Positions 39,617 to 51,054 of a stretch of DNA of 64,000 nucleotides are shown here, piece after piece. The position numbers and the translations under genes were made by a program. The stretch comes from Pseudomonas fluorescens Q2-87 (GTDB taxonomy: Bacteria; Pseudomonadota; Gammaproteobacteria; Pseudomonadales; Pseudomonadaceae). The notes below the pieces were generated by a model. The model was not told where the DNA came from. It worked only from the letters and a program-made list of their open reading frames with translations, and did not search any database. The stretch's first letter is position 1, and the number at the start of each line of letters is the position of its first letter. The stretch spans positions 1,058,556 through 1,122,555 of the forward strand of contig NZ_CM001558.1 of NCBI RefSeq assembly GCF_000281895.1, in the 5' to 3' direction.

Positions 39617-40552
39617 ATGTCAGAGCTGATCCTTCATCATTACCCGACGTCTCCTTTCGCGGAAAAGGCCCGTCTGTTGCTGGGTTTCAAAGGGCTGTCC
39701 TGGCGCTCGGTGCATATCCCGCCAATGATGCCCAAGCCCGACCTGACAGCGCTGACGGGCGGCTACCGCAAGACCCCGGTATTGCAGGTCGGTGCGGATA
39801 TCTATTGCGATACATCCCTGATCGCCCGTCGACTGGAACAGGAAAAAGCCTCGCCGGCGCTGTTCCCTGAAGGCCGGGAAATGATCGCGGCGTCCTTCGC
39901 AGCGTGGGCCGATTCGGTGGTGTTCCAGCATGCGGTGAGCCTGGTGTTCCAGCCGGAATCGGTCGCCGTGCGTTTTGCCAAGCTGCCACCCGAAGCGATC
40001 AAGGCGTTCATCAGTGACCGCGCGGGGCTGTTCAGTGGCGGCACCACCACTCGCTTGTCTGCCGAACAAGCCAAGCACCAGTGGCCAACGATCATGGCGC
40101 GCCTCGAGCAACAGCTGCAGCGCGAGGAAGGTGACTTCCTGCTGGGTGACCCTTCGATTGCCGATTTCGCCATGGCCCATCCGCTGTGGTTCCTCAAGGG
40201 CACGCCGGTGACTTCACCCCTGGTGGATGCGTATCCGGCTGTCTCGGCATGGTTGGCGCGGGTGTTGGGGTTCGGCCATGGTGCGTCGAGTGCGATGAGT
40301 TCCGAAGAAGCCCTGGAAGTGGCCCGCAACGCTGCACCCGCGGCGCTGCCGGATGAGTCGTTCGAAGAGCCGAACGGGTTTGCGAAGGGGCAGCAAGTAT
40401 CGATCGCCGCGACTGACTATGGCGTCGATCCGGTGGCCGGGGAGTTGCTGTTTGCCGGTCGCGAAGAACTGAGCCTGCGCCGCGAAGACGGGCGTGGCGG
40501 GTCGGTGCATGTGCACTTCCCGCGGTTCGGGTTCCGGATTGAGGCTCGCTGA
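39617..40552 (+). CDS. glutathione S-transferase family protein
   Basis: A 311-residue protein with an N-terminal thioredoxin-like GST domain (ILHHYPTSPFAEKARLLLGFKGL, KTPVLQVGADIYCDTSLIARRLE, the last being the glutathione gamma-Glu contact motif) and an all-helical C-terminal domain to about residue 220. A further C-terminal part of about 80 residues is beyond the usual GST length and may be a DUF3297/DUF-type addition; its role is unknown. A GTG at 39605 could add four residues. Confidence 0.87.
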   Translation: MSELILHHYPTSPFAEKARLLLGFKGLSWRSVHIPPMMPKPDLTALTGGYRKTPVLQVGADIYCDTSLIARRLEQEKASPALFPEGREMIAASFAAWADSVVFQHAVSLVFQPESVAVRFAKLPPEAIKAFISDRAGLFSGGTTTRLSAEQAKHQWPTIMARLEQQLQREEGDFLLGDPSIADFAMAHPLWFLKGTPVTSPLVDAYPAVSAWLARVLGFGHGASSAMSSEEALEVARNAAPAALPDESFEEPNGFAKGQQVSIAATDYGVDPVAGELLFAGREELSLRREDGRGGSVHVHFPRFGFRIEAR

Positions 40553-40566
40553 GCAACGAATGACCT

Positions 40567-40592
40567 GTGGGAGCGAGCAAGATCGCTCCCAC
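40567..40592. repeat. compact family A REP hairpin
   Basis: GTGGGAGCGA-GCAAGA-TCGCTCCCAC forms a perfect hairpin between two convergent genes; it is the only compact single family A hairpin in the window and could act as a bidirectional terminator-like element. Confidence 0.75.
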
Positions 40593-40607
40593 AGGGGGGG
40601 GTGGCGG

Positions 40608-40967
40608 TTAACGGGTGGCGGTCAGTGCCTTGAGAATGTTTTCCGGCTCATACCCGCGAATCAACGTGCCATTCACGTCAAGGATCGGGATTCCCCGGCC
40701 GCCCAGCGCCTCGTAGGCCTTGCGCGCCTCGGCGTCTTTTTCGATATCGAATTCTCGAAACGGCACGCCTTTTTCATCCAGGAACCGCCGGGTCGCCTTG
40801 CAGTAGCCGCACCAGTCGGTGGCGTACAACACGACCCTGGCGTTGCCCCGGACCTGCTCGGAAACCATTTGTGACGGGTTGAACACTCGCTCGATCTTCC
40901 CCCAGCTCTGATACGCCACAACCACCAGCAGAATCAGCAGGAATTTCTTCAGGACCCCACCGAGCAT
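40608..40967 (-). CDS. membrane-anchored glutaredoxin-like protein
   Basis: A 119-residue protein with an N-terminal hydrophobic anchor (residues about 7-20) and a glutaredoxin/thioredoxin domain with active-site C53-GY-C56 and the cis-Pro segment GRGIPILDVNG. It should act as a periplasm-facing or membrane-bound thiol-disulfide protein; orientation is not certain. The start overlaps the ndpA stop region, with an alternative ATG one codon upstream. Probably cotranscribed with ndpA. Confidence 0.87.
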   Translation of the reverse strand: MLGGVLKKFLLILLVVVAYQSWGKIERVFNPSQMVSEQVRGNARVVLYATDWCGYCKATRRFLDEKGVPFREFDIEKDAEARKAYEALGGRGIPILDVNGTLIRGYEPENILKALTATR

Positions 40968-41971
40968 CAATTACGCCGCTTGAGCTGGTCAGTCAGCGAT
41001 GTCGGCAAACCCTTGATGATCAACGTGCCGGCTTCTTCGTCATATTCAATCTTGGAACCCAGCAAGTGCGCTTCGAAGCTGATGGACAACCCTTCGGCAC
41101 GGCCCGTGAAGCGGCGGAACTGGTTGAGGGTGCGTTTATCCGCAGGAATTTCCGGCGACAACCCGTAGTCCTTGTTACGGATATGGTCGTAGAAGGCTTT
41201 CGGGCGATCCTCATCGATCAATTCGGAGAGTTCTTCCAGGCCCATCGGCTCGCCGAGCTTGGCCTGGCTGCTGGCGTAATCCACCAGGGTCTTGGTTTTC
41301 TCTCGGGCGTCATCTTCGGGCAGGTCTTCGCTCTCGACGAAATCACTGAACGCCTTGAGCAGGGTGCGGGTCTCGCCGGGGCCGTCGACGCCTTCCTGGC
41401 AACCGATGAAGTCACGGAAATATTCCGAGACCTTCTTGCCGTTCTTGCCCTTGATGAAGGAGATGTACTGCTTTGATTGTTTGTTGTTCTGCCATTCCGA
41501 CACGTTGATCCGCGCCGCAAGATGCAGTTGGCCCAGGTCCAGGTGGCGGGACGGGGTCACGTCCAGCTCATCGGTCACCGCCACACCTTCGCTGTGGTGC
41601 AGCAGGGCGATGGCCAGATAGTCGGTCATGCCCTGCTGATAATGGGCGAACAATACGTGGCCGCCCACCGACAGGTTGGATTCTTCCATCAGTTTTTGCA
41701 GGTGCTCCACCGCCACGCGACTGAAAGCGGTGAAGTCCTTGCCGCCGTCGAGGTATTCCTTCAGCCAGCCGCTGAACGGATGTGCGCCGGACTCGCCATG
41801 GAAAAAGCCCCAGGCCTTGCCTTGCTTGGCGTTGTAGCTCTCGTTGAGGTCGGCGAGCATGTTCTCGATGGCCGTGGACTCCGCCAGTTCGGAGTCGCGG
41901 GCATGGAGCACGGCAGGGGTGCCGTCGGGTTTCTTGTCGATCAGGTGGACGATGCAATGACGGATCGGCAT
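40967..41971 (-). CDS. ndpA: nucleoid-associated protein NdpA (YejK family)
   Basis: A 334-residue protein of the YejK/NdpA family, which localises to the nucleoid. It starts [17 protein letters not shown], with SHFEA-like [16 protein letters not shown], and the C-terminal [19 protein letters not shown] and TLIIKGLP segments. An in-frame ATG 41 codons upstream lacks family similarity. Divergent from the HU gene, which is suggestive since both are nucleoid proteins. Confidence 0.92.
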   Translation of the reverse strand: MPIRHCIVHLIDKKPDGTPAVLHARDSELAESTAIENMLADLNESYNAKQGKAWGFFHGESGAHPFSGWLKEYLDGGKDFTAFSRVAVEHLQKLMEESNLSVGGHVLFAHYQQGMTDYLAIALLHHSEGVAVTDELDVTPSRHLDLGQLHLAARINVSEWQNNKQSKQYISFIKGKNGKKVSEYFRDFIGCQEGVDGPGETRTLLKAFSDFVESEDLPEDDAREKTKTLVDYASSQAKLGEPMGLEELSELIDEDRPKAFYDHIRNKDYGLSPEIPADKRTLNQFRRFTGRAEGLSISFEAHLLGSKIEYDEEAGTLIIKGLPTSLTDQLKRRN

Positions 41972-42367
41972 GGGTTTCTCGGCTGATGAAAGAGAGGAGG
42001 GCGTGCTCCCCGAAAAAGGGCCCAGTGTACCGCAATCACTGGTTTTGGAACCCGGCAAAGCCCCTTTCAGACCCTTCCGACAACCCATATGCACTTTTTT
42101 ACCGTTTTAGCGCAAGAAACCTGACCAAATGGGTAGCTAGAGGCGGATATTTCACAGGCGTTGTGCTAGTTTTGCCCGGTCTTACGCGAACTCACTGCGT
42201 TAAGCGTGCATTCAGCATTTGTCAGGTCGAACCAAACCCGGTTTTCGGCATCTATTACCCCGATCCGTCGCGGTGATTGCCGAGGGTGCCTGATCAAGAG
42301 AGATCGGGCTCGATGGCTGACACTGCACTCTGCAATCCATATGAATTTGATAGGGAAGGAACACTAC
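41972..42367. other. divergent promoter region of ndpA and the HU gene
   Basis: 396 bp, AT-richer than its surroundings. It should contain the promoters of both divergent genes, but no -35/-10 pair is clear enough to place. No small ORF is supportable. Confidence 0.5.
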
Positions 42368-42649
42368 ATGGCTCTTACTAAAGACCAACTGATCGCTGAT
42401 TTGGCTGAAGCTGTAGACGCGCCGAAAACCACCGTGCGTGCACTGCTGGACCAACTGGGCCAAATCGTTGCCGATCAGCTGGAAAACGGCGGCGAACTCA
42501 CTCTGCCAGGCGTTGGCAAGCTGAAAGTCACCGAGCGTCCTGCCCGTACCGGCCGCAACCCTTCGACTGGCGCTGCCATCGAAATCGCTGCCAAGAAAGT
42601 GATCAAGCTGGTTGTGGCCAAAGGCCTGACCGACGCGGTCAACAAGTAA
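42368..42649 (+). CDS. HU family DNA-binding protein
   Basis: A 93-residue histone-like protein. The dimerisation helices (KDQLIADLAEAVDAPKTTVRALLDQL) are followed by the beta-arm region GVGKLKVTERPARTGRNPSTGAAIEIAAKKV, whose RNPSTG tip with intercalating Pro is intact. It bends DNA nonspecifically. GGAAGG precedes the ATG. Several HU paralogues exist in Pseudomonas, so no specific symbol is given. Confidence 0.93.
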   Translation: MALTKDQLIADLAEAVDAPKTTVRALLDQLGQIVADQLENGGELTLPGVGKLKVTERPARTGRNPSTGAAIEIAAKKVIKLVVAKGLTDAVNK

Positions 42650-42660
42650 GACCGCTGTAA

Positions 42661-42699
42661 AAAACCGTGCTGCGGAGCGATCCGGGCACGGTTTTTTAT
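42661..42699 (+). terminator. Rho-independent terminator of the HU gene
   Basis: AAAACCGTGC and GCACGGTTTT arms around a 15-nt loop, then a T-rich end, 12 bp after the stop. Confidence 0.88.
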
Positions 42700-42755
42700 T
42701 GCCTTGGATAAAGGGGCCTGTGGTGAGGGGATAAATCCCTCATGGCGCGGCTTTT

Positions 42756-42783
42756 GTGGCGAGGGAGCTTGCTCCCTCGCCAC
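42756..42783. repeat. perfect family B REP palindrome
   Basis: GTGGCGAGGGAGCT followed by its exact reverse complement AGCTTGCTCC-type arm ending CCTCGCCAC; a 28-bp hairpin 13 bp beyond the rlmF stop, between convergent genes. Confidence 0.8.
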
Positions 42784-42795
42784 AGGAGGTCGCCT

Positions 42796-43821
42796 TCAAT
42801 CCTTGCGAATCCAGCGCGCCTGGCGCCAGGCCTGCTGCTGGGCCTCGGTCTGGAAGGTCCAAGCGACGAAACGACTTTGCTTCTGACCCTGGGACATTTC
42901 CACCACTTGGCTGTGCACGGCGCCGGCCTTCTTCAACGCGGCCTGAATCGCCGGCAGGTTCGAAGCCTTCGACACCAGCGTGCTGAACCACAGCACTTGC
43001 CCGGCCAGTTGCGCGCTTTCGCCAATCAGTTGCGTGACGAAGCGTGCTTCCCCACCCTCGCACCACAGCTCCGCGGCCTGGCCGCCGAAGTTCAGCACCG
43101 GCAATTTGCGTTTCGGGTCGGCCTTGCCCAATGCGCGCCATTTGCGTTGGCTGCCCCGGGTCGCTTCTTCCAGGGAGGCGTGGAACGGTGGATTGCACAT
43201 CGTCAGGTCGAACCGCTCGGCGTCCTCCAGCAGGCCGAGGAGGATCTGCTTGCGGTTGGCCTGTTGGCGCAACTGGATGGCCTTGTTCAACCCGTTGGAT
43301 TGCACGATGGCCTTGGCCGAGGCGATGGCCGTCGGGTCGATCTCCGAGCCCAGGAAGTGCCAGCGGTAATCGCTGTGGCCGATCAGCGGATAGACGCAGT
43401 TCGCGCCAGTGCCGACATCCAGCACCTTCACCGCCGCCCCGCGTGGGATTTCGCCTTCGTTATGCTCAGCGAGCAGATCCGCCAGGAAATGCACGTAGTC
43501 CGCCCGGCCAGGTACTGGTGGGCACAGGTAATCGGCGGGGATATCCCAATGGGCAATGCCATAGAAAGACTTGAGCAGCGCCCGGTTGAACACCCGCACG
43601 GCTTCGGGACTGGCGAAGTCGATGCTTTCCTTGCCATAGGGGTTGATGATCACAAACCTGGCCAACTCAGGCGTGGATTTGATCAGCGCTGGGAAGTCAT
43701 AGCGGCCCTGGTGGCGATTGCGCGGGTGCAGGCTGGCTTTCTCGCGTGGTGCCAAGGGTTTGTCCTGCGGGGCAGACTTGGGTTTTTGGCGGGCAGGCTT
43801 GGGTGTGCGGGGGGTGGTCAT
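42796..43821 (-). CDS. rlmF: 23S rRNA (adenine-1618-N6)-methyltransferase RlmF
   Basis: A 341-residue SAM-dependent methyltransferase that modifies A1618 of 23S rRNA. It has a basic Lys/Pro-rich N-terminal stretch (first 35 residues), the conserved [13 protein letters not shown], the SAM motif [16 protein letters not shown], and the N6-adenine catalytic motif NPPF in MCNPPFHAS. The C-terminal WTF/W region is intact. Confidence 0.94.
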   Translation of the reverse strand: MTTPRTPKPARQKPKSAPQDKPLAPREKASLHPRNRHQGRYDFPALIKSTPELARFVIINPYGKESIDFASPEAVRVFNRALLKSFYGIAHWDIPADYLCPPVPGRADYVHFLADLLAEHNEGEIPRGAAVKVLDVGTGANCVYPLIGHSDYRWHFLGSEIDPTAIASAKAIVQSNGLNKAIQLRQQANRKQILLGLLEDAERFDLTMCNPPFHASLEEATRGSQRKWRALGKADPKRKLPVLNFGGQAAELWCEGGEARFVTQLIGESAQLAGQVLWFSTLVSKASNLPAIQAALKKAGAVHSQVVEMSQGQKQSRFVAWTFQTEAQQQAWRQARWIRKD

Positions 43822-43905
43822 GGGCGGGTCGATTCGGGGGGTGGCTCAAGAATGGCGGGCATTGTCCCACATCCAGCCTGGTCTTGAGGCCTGCACCGAT
43901 TAAAT

Positions 43906-43993
43906 GTGGGAGCGGGCTTGCTCGCGAAGGCGGTGTGTCAGTTAACAAATAGGCTATCTGATCCACCGCTTTCGCGAGCAAGCCCGTTCCCAC
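43906..43993. repeat. REPIN, family A
   Basis: Inverted family A REPs (right arm with one C-to-T change, CCCGTTCCCAC) lie in the 256-bp gap between valS and rlmF. Confidence 0.85.
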
Positions 43994-44030
43994 AGAGGAG
44001 TGTGCAGCGGTAGTAAGAAAGTGCCAGGCA

Positions 44031-44062
44031 AAAAAAAGGAGGCCACCAGGGCCTCCTTTTTT
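44031..44062 (-). terminator. terminator of valS
   Basis: On the minus strand an AAAAAAGGAGGCC / GGCCTCCTTTTTT stem-loop ends in a T run, about 15 bp after the valS stop. It is symmetrical and could also work in the other direction. Confidence 0.88.
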
Positions 44063-44077
44063 CAATGCAAACCGCCG

Positions 44078-46924
44078 TTACAGACTGGCAATCCGCGCGT
44101 GCTGCTCGGCCAGCTTGCCCAAGGCCTGTTCCGCCTCGGCCAGTTTGGCCCGTTCCTTCTCAATGACTTCGGCCGGAGCCTTGTCGACGAAGCCGGCGTT
44201 GGACAGCTTGCCGCCGACGCGCTGCACTTCGCCTTTGAGGCGCAGGATTTCCTTGTCCAGGCGCGCCAGTTCCGCCGCCTTGTCGATCAGGCCGGCCATC
44301 GGCACCAGCACTTCCATCTCGCCGACCAGGGCAGTGGCCGACAGTGGCGCTTCTTCGCCGGCCGCCAGGACGGTCACCGATTCCAGCTTCGCCAGTTTCT
44401 TGAGCAGGGCCTCGTTCTCGTTGAGACGGCGCAGGTCTTCGGCGTTGGCGTTCTTCAGGAACAGGGTCAACGGCTTGCCCGGGCCGATGTTCATTTCGGC
44501 GCGGATGTTGCGCAGGCCTAGCATGAAGGTCTTGAGCCACTCGATGTCATCTTCGGCCGCCGGATCGATGCGGGTTTCGTTGGCCACAGGCCAAGGTTGC
44601 AACATGATCGTCTTGCCTTGGATGCCCGCCAGCGGTGCGATGCGCTGCCAGATTTCCTCGGTGATGAACGGCATGAATGGATGCGCCAGGCGCAGGGCCA
44701 CTTCCAGCACGCGCACCAGGGTGCGACGGGTGCCGCGCTGGCGTTCGACCGGTGCGTTTTCATCCCACAGCACAGGCTTGGACAGCTCCAAGTACCAGTC
44801 GCAATACTGGTTCCAGATGAACTCGTACAAGGCTTGTGCGGCCAGGTCGAAACGGAACTGGTCCAGCTGGCGCGTCACTTCGGCCTCGGTGCGTTGCAAC
44901 TGCGAAATGATCCAGCGATCGGCCAGGGTCAATTCATAGGCTTCGCCGTTCTGGCCGCAGTCCTCGCCTTTATCCAGCACGTAGCGCGCGGCGTTCCAGA
45001 TCTTGTTGCAGAAGTTGCGGTAGCCTTCGACGCGGCCCATGTCGAACTTGATGTCGCGACCGGTGGATGCCAGCGAGCAGAAAGTGAAGCGCAGGGCGTC
45101 GGTGCCGTAGCTGGCGATGCCCTCGGCGAATTCTTCGCGGGTGGCTTTCTCGATCTTCTTCGCCAGTTTTGGCTGCATGAGGCCGGAGGTGCGCTTCTGC
45201 ACCAGGCTCTCCAGGTCGATGCCGTCGATGATGTCCAGCGGGTCCAGGACGTTGCCCTTGGACTTGGACATCTTCTGGCCTTGGCCGTCGCGCACCAGGC
45301 CGTGGACATAGACGGTCTTGAACGGCACTTGCGGGGTGCCGTCCTCGTTTTTCATCAAGTGCATGGTCATCATGATCATCCGGGCGACCCAGAAGAAAAT
45401 GATGTCGAAGCCGGTGACCAACACGTCAGTGGAGTGAAATTTTTTCAAGAACTCGGTCTGTTGCGGCCAGCCCAGTGTAGAGAAGGTCCACAGGCCCGAG
45501 CTGAACCACGTGTCGAGTACGTCGTTGTCCTGTTGCAGCGCAACGTCCGGACCCAGGTTGTGCTTGGCGCGGACTTCGGCTTCATCGCGGCCGACATAGA
45601 CCTTGCCCGACTCGTCGTACCAGGCCGGGATGCGATGGCCCCACCACAGCTGACGGCTGATGCACCAATCCTGGATGTCGCGCATCCACGAGAAGTACAT
45701 GTTTTCGTATTGCTTGGGCACGAACTGGATGCGGCCGTCTTCCACCGCGGCAATCGCTGGCTCGGCCAGCGGCTTGGTGGACACGTACCACTGGTCGGTC
45801 AGCCACGGCTCGATGATGGTGCCGGAGCGGTCGCCTTTGGGGACTTTCAGGGCGTGATCATCGACGCTGACCAACAGGCCGGCGGCGTCGAATGCCGCGA
45901 CGATCTGCTTGCGCGCTTCGAAGCGATCGAGGCCGGCATATTCGGCCGGGAGCTTGCCGTCGACGCTTTCGTTCAGCGTGCCGTCGAGGTTGAACACCTG
46001 AGCCGCCGGCAACACGTTGGCGTTCTTGTCGAAGATGTTCAGCAGCGGCAGGTTGTGGCGCTTGCCGACTTCATAGTCGTTGAAGTCGTGGGCCGGGGTG
46101 ATTTTCACGCAGCCGGTGCCGAATTCTGGGTCGCAGTAATCATCGCCGATGATCGGGATGCGCCGGCCCACCAACGGCAGTTCCACGAACTGGCCGATCA
46201 GCGCCTTGTAGCGCTCGTCGTTCGGGTTTACGGCGACGGCAGCGTCGCCGAGCATGGTTTCCGGACGCGTGGTGGCGACGATCAGGTAATCGTTGCCTTC
46301 GGCGGTCTTGGCGCCGTCGGCCAACGGGTATTTGAGGTTCCACAGGAAACCTTTCTCGTCGTGGTTTTCCACTTCGAGGTCGGAAATCGCCGTGTGCAAC
46401 TTGGTGTCCCAGTTGACCAGGCGCTTGCCGCGATAGATCAGCCCGTCTTCATGCAGGCGCACGAAGGCTTCTTTCACCGCTTCCGACAGGCCGTCGTCCA
46501 TGGTGAAGCGTTCGCGGCTCCAGTCTACCGACGAGCCGAGGCGACGGATCTGGCGGCTGATGTTGCCACCGGACTCGTCTTTCCATTCCCAGACTTTCTC
46601 GAGGAATTTCTCGCGCCCCAGGTCATGGCGGCTCTGGCCCTGGGCTTCGAGGCGCCGCTCCACCAGCATTTGCGTGGCGATACCGGCGTGGTCGGTGCCC
46701 GGCTGCCACAAGGTGTTGCGACCTTGCATGCGACGGAAACGGATCAGGGCGTCCATGATCGCGTTATTGAAGCCGTGGCCCATGTGCAGGCTGCCGGTGA
46801 CGTTCGGCGGCGGGATCATGATGGTGTAGGAATCGCCCGCGCCTTGCGGAGCGAAATAATTCTCGGACTCCCAGGTGTTGTACCAGGAAGTTTCAATGGC
46901 GTGCGGCTGGTAGGTCTTATCCAT
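44078..46924 (-). CDS. valS: valyl-tRNA synthetase
   Basis: A 948-residue class I synthetase. The HIGH-type motif is HMGH at residues 47-50 (within [15 protein letters not shown]), and KMSKS is at 551-555. Between them is the large CP1 editing domain that hydrolyses Thr-tRNA(Val). The C-terminal coiled coil typical of ValS is visible ([19 protein letters not shown]..., ending QHARIASL). It lies downstream of the holC group on the same strand, separated by a REPIN. Confidence 0.97.
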   Translation of the reverse strand: MDKTYQPHAIETSWYNTWESENYFAPQGAGDSYTIMIPPPNVTGSLHMGHGFNNAIMDALIRFRRMQGRNTLWQPGTDHAGIATQMLVERRLEAQGQSRHDLGREKFLEKVWEWKDESGGNISRQIRRLGSSVDWSRERFTMDDGLSEAVKEAFVRLHEDGLIYRGKRLVNWDTKLHTAISDLEVENHDEKGFLWNLKYPLADGAKTAEGNDYLIVATTRPETMLGDAAVAVNPNDERYKALIGQFVELPLVGRRIPIIGDDYCDPEFGTGCVKITPAHDFNDYEVGKRHNLPLLNIFDKNANVLPAAQVFNLDGTLNESVDGKLPAEYAGLDRFEARKQIVAAFDAAGLLVSVDDHALKVPKGDRSGTIIEPWLTDQWYVSTKPLAEPAIAAVEDGRIQFVPKQYENMYFSWMRDIQDWCISRQLWWGHRIPAWYDESGKVYVGRDEAEVRAKHNLGPDVALQQDNDVLDTWFSSGLWTFSTLGWPQQTEFLKKFHSTDVLVTGFDIIFFWVARMIMMTMHLMKNEDGTPQVPFKTVYVHGLVRDGQGQKMSKSKGNVLDPLDIIDGIDLESLVQKRTSGLMQPKLAKKIEKATREEFAEGIASYGTDALRFTFCSLASTGRDIKFDMGRVEGYRNFCNKIWNAARYVLDKGEDCGQNGEAYELTLADRWIISQLQRTEAEVTRQLDQFRFDLAAQALYEFIWNQYCDWYLELSKPVLWDENAPVERQRGTRRTLVRVLEVALRLAHPFMPFITEEIWQRIAPLAGIQGKTIMLQPWPVANETRIDPAAEDDIEWLKTFMLGLRNIRAEMNIGPGKPLTLFLKNANAEDLRRLNENEALLKKLAKLESVTVLAAGEEAPLSATALVGEMEVLVPMAGLIDKAAELARLDKEILRLKGEVQRVGGKLSNAGFVDKAPAEVIEKERAKLAEAEQALGKLAEQHARIASL

Positions 46925-47040
46925 GCGCGGCGGGACCCTATTGGCATTTATTCAGGAAAAGCCGGGAAGTATAGCGGGGCGAAGGACGCAGGGCGAGCCA
47001 GTACGCAGCGAGTGGTTAATAACAGGCGCAACAAATCCCC

Positions 47041-47167
47041 GTGGCGAGGGAGCTTGCTCCCGCTGGGGCGCGAAGCGGCCCCCAAAGTATCAAGGTGAGT
47101 GAGATGGGGGCTGCTCGCCAGTGTTACGGCTGCTTCGCAGCCGAGCGGGAGCAAGCTCCCTCGCCAC
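47041..47167. repeat. REPIN, family B, long linker
   Basis: Inverted family B REPs with an interior of about 80 bp, between valS and the small hypothetical gene. Confidence 0.85.
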
Positions 47168-47193
47168 AGAAGCAGGCATAACCCGGTTGATGA

Positions 47194-47559
47194 TTACTCG
47201 TACTGACTGAGCAACCGCTCCATCCGCGCATCCAGCCGGCGCTTGATCTCGGTCTCGATGTGCGGGGCGAAGTCGTCGATGACGTCCTGCAGGATCAGCT
47301 GTGCGGCGGCACGCAGTTCGGTTTCCAGGTGCAGCAACGCGTCCGGACCCTTGGTCTCGGCCTTGGCGGCAGGCTTGGGCTCGGGCTGGCCGTTGATCGG
47401 GTCGAACAGCAGGGGGATCTGTTCATCGTGCACCGGCTCGTGCACAACCGTGTCGGTCAACAGCGGCGGTTGCAGGTTGTCGTCGCCGAGCAGTTGGCGG
47501 ATCGACTCGAGGTCATCCAGCAGATGAGCGGGTTTTTGCGGCGGTTTTGGAGTGTCCAT
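47194..47559 (-). CDS. conserved hypothetical protein next to holC
   Basis: A 121-residue acidic protein of unknown function with no signal peptide or membrane segment. It has a Pro-rich N terminus (MDTPKPPQKPAHLLDDLESIRQLLGDD) and a C-terminal amphipathic helical stretch (LRAAAQLILQDVIDDFAPHIETEIKRRLDARMERLLSQYE). It occurs between holC and valS in other pseudomonads, 7 bp after holC here, so it is cotranscribed. Confidence 0.8.
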   Translation of the reverse strand: MDTPKPPQKPAHLLDDLESIRQLLGDDNLQPPLLTDTVVHEPVHDEQIPLLFDPINGQPEPKPAAKAETKGPDALLHLETELRAAAQLILQDVIDDFAPHIETEIKRRLDARMERLLSQYE

Positions 47560-47566
47560 CGTAGGC

Positions 47567-47995
47567 TCAGAGTCGCTGTAAACGGTGGTCTTGCAGAGGA
47601 TAGCCCTGTTCGCGGTAGAAACGGAAACTCTCCCGCGCGGCTTGCCGGATGGCCGGGTCTTCGACCACTACTTCCGCCACACGGGCGAAGCGTTGGGCAA
47701 AAGCCGGCACTTTCAGGTCGAGGTTGACCAGCAGGTCCTGGTGTTGACCGCAGTCATCCCCCAGCCCCAGCACAATCAGCCCCTCGGGTTCGTTTTCGGC
47801 CGGGCCATGGGGCACGAAGCTCTCGCCCTTGAAGGCCCACAGGCGGGCGTCCAGGTCCTCGCGCTGGGCGGCATCGCTGCAATGCAGGTAGATGCGGTGG
47901 CCCATGCGCCAGGCCTTTTCCGTGAGCTTGCAGGCGAAATCCAGCCGCGCCGAAGGATCGGCGCTGGGCAGGATGTAGAAATCGACTTTGGTCAT
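47567..47995 (-). CDS. holC: DNA polymerase III subunit chi
   Basis: The 142-residue chi subunit of the clamp loader, linking it to single-strand binding protein. It starts MTKVDFYILPSADPSARLDFACKL and has the family motifs RIYLHC and FVPHG. An upstream ATG (11 codons earlier) is not family-like. It follows pepA by 60 bp. Confidence 0.93.
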   Translation of the reverse strand: MTKVDFYILPSADPSARLDFACKLTEKAWRMGHRIYLHCSDAAQREDLDARLWAFKGESFVPHGPAENEPEGLIVLGLGDDCGQHQDLLVNLDLKVPAFAQRFARVAEVVVEDPAIRQAARESFRFYREQGYPLQDHRLQRL

Positions 47996-48055
47996 TGCGG
48001 TTCCTGAGCCATCGCTGATGCCGCCCATGGGCGACGCCAGCGACGGTCATTGGGG

Positions 48056-49789
<1,734 letters not shown>

Positions 49790-49811
49790 TCACCGGCTTA
49801 GAGCGTGCGAA

Positions 49812-49840
49812 GTGACAGGCGCCTCCAATCACAGGATAAT
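49812..49840 (+). promoter_or_regulatory. sigma-70 promoter of lptFG
   Basis: GTGACA, a 17-bp spacer, then GATAAT; each hexamer differs from consensus by one base. It lies about 90 bp before lptF. Confidence 0.55.
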
Positions 49841-49932
49841 GCGCCTCTTTTTTCGGCGGTTCGCCTTGGCGGCCCGGCTCGATATGTATGCTTGTTTGGC
49901 CGCCTTAGCCTGACAATCCTGGAGTGTCTGGT

Positions 49933-51054
49933 TTGATCGTCTTTCGTTATCTATCCCGCGAAGTCCTGCTGACCCTGAGCGCCGTCAGCGCCGTGCTGCT
50001 GGTCATCATCATGAGCGGACGCTTCATCAAGTACCTCGCCCAGGCGGCGTCCGGTGCCCTGGATCCTGGCTCCCTGTTCCTGATCATGGGGTTCCGCCTG
50101 CCGGGCTTCCTGCAACTGATCCTGCCGCTGGGGTTGTTCCTCGGTATCCTGCTGGCTTACGGCCGTTTGTACCTGGACAGCGAAATGACCGTGCTGTCGG
50201 CCACTGGCATGAGCCAGCAGCGCCTGTTCCGTATCACGCTGTTCCCGGCCACGCTGGTCGCGCTGATGGTGGCCTGGCTGAGCCTGAGCCTTTCGCCCCA
50301 GGGTGCGAACCAGTTCCAACTGCTGATCAACCAGCAGGACGCCATGACCGAATTCGATACCTTGGTGCCAGGGCGCTTCCAGGCCTTGCGCGACGGTACC
50401 CGCGTGACCTACACCGAGCAGCTGTCGGAAGACCGCGTCAACCTGGGCGGTGTCTTCATTACGCAAAAGAACTTGTCCTCGGACCCCAAGAAGGATCGCG
50501 GCATTTCCGTGCTGGTGGCCGAGAAGGGCAAGCAGGAAATCAGCCCCGACGGCAACCGCTACCTGATCCTGAAAAATGGCTACCGCTACGACGGCAAGCC
50601 GGGGCAGGCCGATTACCGGGCGATCCAGTACGACACCTATGGCGTGCTGTTGCCCAAGCCAGAAGTCAGTGAAGAAGTGACCGACCGCGATGCGATGCCC
50701 ACCGCCAGCCTGTTGGGCAGCAATGACATCCGTGCGCGCACCGAGCTGCAATGGCGCCTGTCGCTGCCGCTGCTGGTGTTCATCGTGACCCTCATGGCGG
50801 TCCCCCTGTCGCGGGTCAACCCCCGCCAGGGCCGTTTCCTCAAGCTGCTGCCGGCAATTCTTCTTTATATGGCTTACCTGACCATCCTGATTTCCGCCCG
50901 CAGTGCCCTGGAAAAAGGCAAGATCCCGCCGACGCTGGGCCTGTGGTGGGTGCATGGCATTTTCCTCGCCATCGGTCTGGGGTTGCTCTATTGGGAACCG
51001 CTGCGCCTGAAACTGGCCAGTCGCCGCAGCGCGCTGGAGGTGGCCCGTGGTTAA
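49933..51054 (+). CDS. lptF: LPS export ABC transporter permease LptF
   Basis: A 373-residue inner-membrane permease that, with LptG and two LptB, extracts LPS from the membrane. It has helices near the N terminus (LLTLSAVSAVLLVIIMSG) and a large periplasmic beta-jellyroll between the third and fourth helices, then three C-terminal helices. I choose the TTG start (LIVFRYLSREVLL, matching the family's MIVFRYLSREV) because GGAG lies 9 bp upstream; a GTG three codons earlier overlaps that site. Confidence 0.93.
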   Translation: MIVFRYLSREVLLTLSAVSAVLLVIIMSGRFIKYLAQAASGALDPGSLFLIMGFRLPGFLQLILPLGLFLGILLAYGRLYLDSEMTVLSATGMSQQRLFRITLFPATLVALMVAWLSLSLSPQGANQFQLLINQQDAMTEFDTLVPGRFQALRDGTRVTYTEQLSEDRVNLGGVFITQKNLSSDPKKDRGISVLVAEKGKQEISPDGNRYLILKNGYRYDGKPGQADYRAIQYDTYGVLLPKPEVSEEVTDRDAMPTASLLGSNDIRARTELQWRLSLPLLVFIVTLMAVPLSRVNPRQGRFLKLLPAILLYMAYLTILISARSALEKGKIPPTLGLWWVHGIFLAIGLGLLYWEPLRLKLASRRSALEVARG

